Positions 58,501 to 64,000 of a stretch of 64,000 nt of DNA are shown one piece after another. The notes under the pieces were generated by a model. That model was not told the origin of the DNA. It saw only the letters and a list, made by a program, of their open reading frames with translations, and made no database searches. Numbering within the stretch: position 1 is the first letter of the stretch; each line of letters opens with the position of its first letter. Origin of the DNA: Paracyclopina nana (lineage: Eukaryota; Arthropoda; Copepoda; Cyclopoida; Cyclopettidae); contig JAGUCH010000001.1 of assembly GCA_019096065.1 (NCBI GenBank), forward strand, positions 11,656,001-11,720,000. The letters run 5' to 3'. A program made the translations under genes and the position numbers.

Positions 58501-60176
58501 TTACTTCTTGGCCGGCTTGGACAAGTCGTCAGCCTCGGCTTCCTTGGCCTTCTTGGCACGGATGCCCCAAAGTCTGGCCACAGCCCTGGCTTGACGGACG
58601 CTGTTAAAGGCCTTGAACTTCTTGAGGTCATCGGTGACCTCCATTGCTCGCAGGCGCTTGACAGTTTGCTTGACTGGCATGATTTCTCCAGACAATTGGG
58701 TGGCCTTCTTGGTGTCCTCCTCAGTGGCCTCACCCTTCCTGGGCTTCTTGTTGTTGATGGGGAACAAGATCAGCTTGGACTGGTACTCCTTCAGCCTTTG
58801 CACGTTGCGCTGCAAAGATTCGAGGGACTTGTTCTTCCTGCGGTGGTCAACACTGATGCCGATGGTCTTGGCCTGAAAATTAAGAAAAGAGCATTTTAAA
58901 AGAGGCTTCACATCGCATATTCCGATGGCTAAATGGTTAGTTGAGCGTGATTCTGCGAAAATAGTAAAATGCGAGGCACAGACGAAGCCTATTAGTGCTC
59001 CAGAGAGACGATGAAAGTAAAAGCCTCAGAGAGAACGAAGGGAAATCGTTAATGCAGATAAATATAGAAGTGGCAATTTAGGCTCTCTTTTGCAAAAACA
59101 AAAATATTTTTACGAAAGAACGAGTGTAAAAAAGGCACTTTCGTGATAAAAGAATACTGTCAAAACTTCCTGCACCGTGAAATTAGAAAAAAAACTGCCT
59201 CAGCTGGGCCTCAAAGTAGCAATGAATATAGCCATGGACCAAGAAAATTAAAGACTTAAAACTTAGGGCTTCCAATTAAACAATTTAGACGCAACAATTT
59301 GAGACCAAATAAAAATTAAAAAGATTGTGAGAAGCATGATAAAGCTTACGACTTTTAATGAGAGGCTGAAATGAGCTACGTTGCTGAAATGAGCGGATGC
59401 CTATACCAGGAACTACAAACAGAACGCACGCAAAACTACAAATAACGGACGCGCACATGGATCTACAAAACTTTTTTTATTAAACCAACCGCATATGGAC
59501 CTACACTGAACCAAGCACACCCAAGCTACATTTAGCAGATACGCACATGGACCTACATAAAAAGCTCTTAGCACAATGAACACAGATGATTCGCACATGA
59601 AACTACATTTGACTAAACGCACGGACTATTTGGACTTTTTGGTCTATTGGCTTTTCTGCCTTCTCAAACTTTTAGGACTTTATGAACAATTTGGACTTTT
59701 TTGACCATTTCGACTCTTCAAATGAGCTACGTTGCTAAATTGGCCAAAAACAAAACGTCATATGCTTTTGCCTATATGCTTCAATTCGCTTGGTGTTAAG
59801 CGTAGTGCTAGAGCTGTTATTGAGAGCTAAGAATGATCGCAGACGCCAGTTTACTTCATTGAAACAGAACTCGGCAGAAATAAAAAAAAACACCATAAGC
59901 ATGGCTTACCATGTTCCTCTGGACACCAGCAGCCTTGAGCTCCTCAAGAGTGAATCCACGTCCCCGACGATCCTTGATGTTGTACTTGAAGGTCGGGCAC
60001 CTGACGACGGGGCGCAGGCTCTTCACGGGCCTGGGGGCGACCCTGGCGGCCTTGGCAGCACGAGCACGGCGACGACGATCCTTCCTGGCAGGTTGGTTGA
60101 ACCAGGTCTTGACGTAGCTAGCCCAATCCTTGTGGAAGTGCGCATTTGGCACCATCTGATTCCGCTTGGCCGGCAT
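58501..60176 (-). CDS. RpL13: 60S ribosomal protein eL13
   Basis: A structural protein of the cytosolic large ribosomal subunit. Exons 60176-59910 and 58872-58501, 212 aa (the family is about 211). Starts [18 protein letters not shown], with the basic [20 protein letters not shown] and [20 protein letters not shown] blocks, then [16 protein letters not shown] in exon 2 and a Lys/Ala-rich tail ending KPAKK. Both exons are in frame at GVQRNM/AKTIG. The 1037-bp intron is long for a ribosomal protein gene here and contains degenerate repeats. I looked for C/D-box snoRNA pairs in it and saw none. Confidence 0.97.
59369..59740. repeat. Degenerate repeats in the RpL13 intron
   Basis: A direct repeat ATGAGCTACGTTGCT(G/A)AA occurs at both ends of this stretch (about 59371 and 59722). 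Between them are four copies of a CGCACATGGACCTACA-like unit at about 59452, 59492, 59544 and 59594, spaced 40-52 bp. Followed by short GGACTTTT repeats. An unknown degenerate minisatellite or the remains of a mobile element. Confidence 0.55.
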
Positions 60177-60927
60177 TTTGGCTGTTTAGTAAAAGCCTCT
60201 CACAATGCAAACTGAAAAAACGGGTCACTAAAGGCCGAATTCGTCAAAAAACGGGGATAACTTTGTTACTTACACGTGCCTACACAAAAATTGCGGATCG
60301 AAAAGGAAGTTTCGAAATCGTTATAATCTTGTTTACACTTAAAAACAGCCACTTTTTCAAAAAGTGCCATATCTCACATTTCATTTTTAATCGATTTACC
60401 ATGCCGAAATGTGATTAAAATGCAACAATATTTAAGCTTCATGCATGTTCCAGAGTCAGATTCCAAATCTAAAATCAGATTTGGTGAGTTTTCATGCATT
60501 TTTATTTCTATTTTCAAAATTTGTTTTGGTAAGAAGTGTTTCCAGATAATTTCTGAAGAGTAGTCGAGGTAGCGCAAACATCATTTCCGCTTTTGCTCCC
60601 AATGGCTTGCTACTTTTTTTTCAAAAATTATGCAACATAGGTTGACGAATGTTTCAATTTCAGTCACTGCTGACGTAAAAGAAGTACTTCAACTCGCATC
60701 ATTCACCAAGCACTTCTTTTTTATATTTTTTTAAATTAATGCGCCACCTTGATTTATAAAGGCGCTGAGATTTTGACAGAAAACGCGCTGGAGCGAGTAC
60801 TAAAGAAACCGTTCATGGATAAGACAAAGAAATTACACAAAATTCACAATTGGAAATGATTTATTGTAGTTGAATTCGAAAAGATAAGCGTTTTAGGCTG
60901 GTTGACAAGTCACATAATTTACTACAA
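60177..60927. other. Spacer between RpL13 promoter and CycE 3' end
   Basis: 750 bp. Pyrimidine-rich sequence just upstream of RpL13 may hold its promoter and TOP-type leader. The rest is AT-rich and presumably CycE 3' UTR. Confidence 0.45.
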
Positions 60928-62644
60928 CTAATACATGTCATCTGATGAGGGTTCAGGCTGCGCATAGAGCACTGCTGCATGACGATGTGCCAAAGTTAGC
61001 AGTTCGATGTTGACGGAATGCGGTTGCAAATTGCTAATATCCTCTTGGGAAGTGTACTTGGGCTGAGGAAAGCCTTCAGTGTTCACAGCTTTCGCGAATG
61101 GAGTCATCCAGGAAATGCACCGAGATATTTCGTCATGATCAAGTTCTGTAAAAAGCCCAACTTTAGAAAAGTACTCTATTTTAAAATGCAATAGCATTAC
61201 CTTCGGGGAAATTGGTTTCTTTGATAAAGAACATTGCGCTTGCAGCTAAACTTGGGTAGCTAAAGTTCAAGCTGGTTATGTCGAGCATACAGAGATCGAG
61301 CAAGTGCATGATTTTTCGATGAGTCTCTCCGCTGTAAGAAGGGTTGATTAGACTAATGATGTTCTGGCTGAATCCTTGGCTTTCAAGCTGCAACAGGAGC
61401 TTGGTCCAAGCGTTGGGCGTCTTTGGAGACAAGGACCAGTTCAACTTTTTCAGCACGACTAGTTCCATGGCCAAGATGTCCTCCTCGGTGCAAGCACCGT
61501 CGGTCACGTAAGCAAATTCTTGCAATTTGGGTGGATAAATTTCTTCTATTTTGGCGCTTATGAATAAGCATGTCACGCCTGAAATGAAAAAGTTGCATCG
61601 TAACTCAACTACACTGCATAATTCTAAAAACCTACCTATGAGCTGTAATTTTGTCTTTGGCATCTGCATTTCCCTCGACATGTAACGATCGAAAAAGTCT
61701 GCGGCCAGGTAAAATGTTTCACGATGAAGTCTATACACTTCGCAGACTTCAATGAGCCAATCTAGAAGAATGGTTCGCATTCGCGGAGACAACGAGGGGT
61801 GTTGGGACAACAGCATATCCGAGGTCGATCTTTTGTAAGACTTGCGCTCCTTGGTCTTGAACGGCAACCACAAATCCTCTGGGCACATTTTCGCCACCTT
61901 AGCCTTGGGCTCATGGATTTCCTCCTCCTCTACAGCGTCTCGAAACCTGAAAAAAGCCATAATTATGCTTTTGTGGATCAAAAAGCCGTTTTCGCGCACA
62001 GCGAGAAAATCCGCGCCAAATTATCATTATAGGGCCGATATTTAGTTTTTGATTTGTATGGCTTCTACGCTATCGAATTTGATTGAAAATCAATCACTTA
62101 AAATAGGCACGAAAGTTACGGAATAAGGATATTTGATAGTCTGCGTTTAGCTTACGGTAATACGGCTGAGACAATGCAGAAAAATATGCTACGTCAATTT
62201 CGCGTCTTTTTTGGGGATGAGCGTGAAAGCGGTATTTTTAGTCACTGCACTGTGCATAAGTAAAATCCGCCTTATTAGAGTTATTGAAGCACATACCTCT
62301 TCCACGAGTCCCTGAGAACAAGGCCTGAAGTCGCGGGCTTTTTCTCCTCGTTAGGCTTGTCTGTCGTTGCAAAGTTAAATTCAATGGGTAAAAGTGGGGA
62401 TCGTGACCTCATTTGTGCCTCACTCGATTTGAGGTCGTTTGAGGAGCCCACGAACATGGAGTTTTCCTGATTCTCACTCTGCAAAAGCACACATGTGTAG
62501 CATGGGATAGGAAAAGCTTAGCAATTGATGAAAAATTACCATGAATGTCTTTGGGTTTGACTTGCGCTTCCTGTTCAAGATGCTAGGTATGGATTTTCCA
62601 CTGGAGGCCGGTGGATAGTCAAAGATCTGGAATGCGTCCGCCAT
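60928..62644 (-). CDS. CycE: Cyclin E, G1/S cyclin
   Basis: Partner of Cdk2 that drives entry into S phase. Exons 62644-62540, 62478-62297, 61946-61636, 61578-61201 and 61145-60928, 397 aa. The N-terminus is disordered (KSIPSILNRKRKS). The cyclin box begins in exon 3: LLDWLIEVCEVYRLHRETFY and FFDRYM, then FISAKIEEIYPPKLQEFAYV and TDGACTEEDIL, hallmark cyclin E sequences. The second cyclin fold includes LLDLCMLDITSLNFSYP and ISWMTPFAKAV. An alternative start in intron 2 (see separate entry) would replace the first two exons. The gene is divergent from the TPX2-like gene, with 381 bp between ATGs. Confidence 0.93.
61958..62020 (-). promoter_or_regulatory. CycE: Putative internal CycE promoter with two E2F sites
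   Basis: Intron 2 of CycE carries two perfect E2F consensus sequences (TTTSSCGC) in opposite orientation: TTTCGCGC at 61990-61997 (plus) and TTTGGCGC at 62020-62013 (minus). Just below them, ATG at 61960 reads MAFFRFRDAVEEEE in frame through the exon 3 acceptor. This would be an alternative first exon overlapping exon 3. E2F control of cyclin E is well established in animals. The promoter itself is inferred. Confidence 0.55.
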
Positions 62645-63025
62645 TCTTTGACATTTATTTTTGCGGCTTTTTTCTGTTGTCAATTATTATAAAGGCGCCA
62701 GATGAGAGCTCGAATCGTTACCAGATTACCAACTCTGCTAAAGTGCCATTTTGACCACATTCCGTAAGGTGGAATATTTTTTCGCCTCTTTCACGAATTT
62801 TAATTTTGTTCGCTAAATCGCAAAAGGTCAACGAGAAACGTGCATTAAAATGATCCGAATAGCATTTTCAAGCTTTTCACACGTTTTTCTTGCAAAAGCT
62901 CCGACTCTGGTAGCGCTTGATTCAAAATTCAGCGGTTCACCAGCTGGCCAGTAACTACAAACTTGCAACTGCGGCAGTGCTGAAAAAAGAAGAAAAGCGG
63001 ATCACAGAGAGCCGATTCGAAAACA
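62645..63025. promoter_or_regulatory. Shared divergent promoter region, CycE / TPX2-like
   Basis: 381 bp between two head-to-head start codons of cell-cycle genes, so a bidirectional promoter is likely. I see T-rich stretches, a TTTTTTCGCC near 62778 and a GGCGCC at 62694-62699, but no exact E2F consensus here. There is no ORF. Confidence 0.45.
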
Positions 63026-64000
63026 ATGGCGTTCGACTGTGATTTCAACGCACCCATGTTTGTGGACTTTGAGAACAACGTGGACCACGATGATGCAGAC
63101 AACTTTTTTGGTGAGCCTTGAAACAACGACAATTGACGGTTAATGAATGTTTTAATGTGATTTCCTTACAGATGTGCATGGAGAGGATGCTCCGTCGAGT
63201 TCCCTGAAGGCGAATTTAACTGAGGATCTTCCTCCAGCATTGCCTCCAAAGCCCCAAAGAGAAGCGCGATCGACCGGTCGTCCATTAAAACGTAATGGTC
63301 TCAGTTGCTTTTTTGCCCAGAAATAATCCAATTCTTCACTGTTTCAGCCGTCAACAGACAAGTTGCCAACACTAGTGTTGATCATCTTCGGCCAAAGTCG
63401 TCTTGCTCGTCTTCCCTGAAGACGATCAATAAAAGTGCTACTAAATCCACCCAGCAGCAACGCTATGTAAGCCTTAGTAGGAAAAGCTTGATTGAACAGA
63501 TCCAATAATGTTCTTTTTCAGATCACTAAGGAAAAGGCGGCTCAGATAGTCGATCGATTGTGCCCCTCCAAGGCCACCGGGAGCGTCAAAAGCAAGTTTA
63601 TCTCTCTAGCTGAGGAGTCGAAAAAGTTCTTTGCCACTCCAGATCGCTTTCGCTCGAGATCAACTGTCAAGCCCAGATCTTCTTCTGTGGATGCTCTTTT
63701 CAAGAGGAAGCGATCGCCCTCTCCTGCTGTCAAACGTGCCATTTTCGCCACAGAGCCTCAATCGCCACGGTTGTTGACAAGAGAACGATCCAGGTCCAAG
63801 GATGTTCATCATGCCGAGCCCGAACCTCCAAAGTACTTTGCTTATCTAGCTTTAGTCAAAGATATATTTCTAAAATAGCCTTTTTCAGAATCAAATCTGC
63901 AGAAACCAGACTAGCTTCGTTGAAGAAAAGAGTAGCATTGACAACTCAACAGCCTATAAAGCAGACCTTAACGTCCAGGGCCAGGATGGAAAAAGAAAAG
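63026..64000 (+). CDS. TPX2-like spindle protein, 5' part
   Basis: Exons 63026-63110, 63172-63291, 63348-63466, 63522-63832 and 63889 onward, in frame to the window edge. The product so far is about 249 aa. The N-terminus (FNAPMFVDFENN, then DDADNFF) resembles the acidic-aromatic Aurora-A-binding start of TPX2. The rest is Pro/Ser/Lys/Arg-rich with SRSTVKPRSSSVDALFKRKR and helical basic stretches (RLASLKKRVAL), typical of microtubule-binding disordered proteins. No folded domain is visible in this part. Assignment to TPX2 rests on the N-terminus and general character only. The neighbour CycE fits a cell-cycle-regulated pair. The 3' end lies outside the window. Confidence 0.5.

Noticed and set aside
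58900-59900. Intronic snoRNA in RpL13
   Set aside because: No RTGATGA/CTGA box pair with flanking complementarity was found on the host strand.

Overview
This is a window of animal nuclear DNA, almost certainly from an arthropod (insect or close relative). Genes are split by short GT-AG introns (about 50-100 bp, some longer), coding exons are GC-richer than the AT-rich spacers, and the proteins are typically arthropod: a ZAD-type zinc-finger domain, Iroquois, pickpocket-like DEG/ENaC channels, and RpL13 and CycE of insect size. There is no prokaryotic organisation. Exon coordinates were worked out by hand from splice consensus, homology and reading phase. For the intact multi-exon genes the phases add up exactly.

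Layout. 0-3.2 kb (minus): a C2H2 zinc-finger gene, then Eb1 with two alternative CH-domain exons and two alternative last exons. 5.0-6.6 kb: PSMB2 (plus) and mRpL10 (minus), tail to tail with 24 bp between stops. 7.0-9.2 kb (plus): a GLUT10/12-type sugar transporter with a GC-AG intron. 9.7-17.3 kb: an orphan gene, two decayed DEG/ENaC channel genes in opposite orientation, an intronless AlkD-type DNA glycosylase beside a hAT MITE, and a Ly6-like remnant. 17.3-22 kb is largely empty. 22-27.2 kb (plus): a six-exon ZAD protein with a second conserved domain; one of its introns is packed with transposon-like elements. 28.3-30.2 kb (minus): protein phosphatase 5. 32-35.4 kb (minus): an Iroquois homeobox gene whose first intron carries eight copies of a conserved motif. 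35.4-40.4 kb: gene-poor, with two more members of a MITE family. 40.4-57.7 kb (minus): a complete trio gene (26 exons, 2702 residues) that ends in a Ser/Thr kinase domain and has two probable internal first exons. 58.5-60.2 kb (minus): RpL13. 60.9-62.6 kb (minus): cyclin E. 63.0-64.0 kb (plus): the 5' part of a TPX2-like mitotic gene, divergent from CycE.

Most genes are independent housekeeping or developmental genes. CycE and the TPX2-like gene share a 381-bp head-to-head promoter region. The main points of interest are isoform architecture (Eb1, trio, and CycE with two E2F consensus sites just above an alternative start codon), a possibly horizontally acquired AlkD enzyme, a TA-flanked MITE family, and the motif array in the Iroquois intron.
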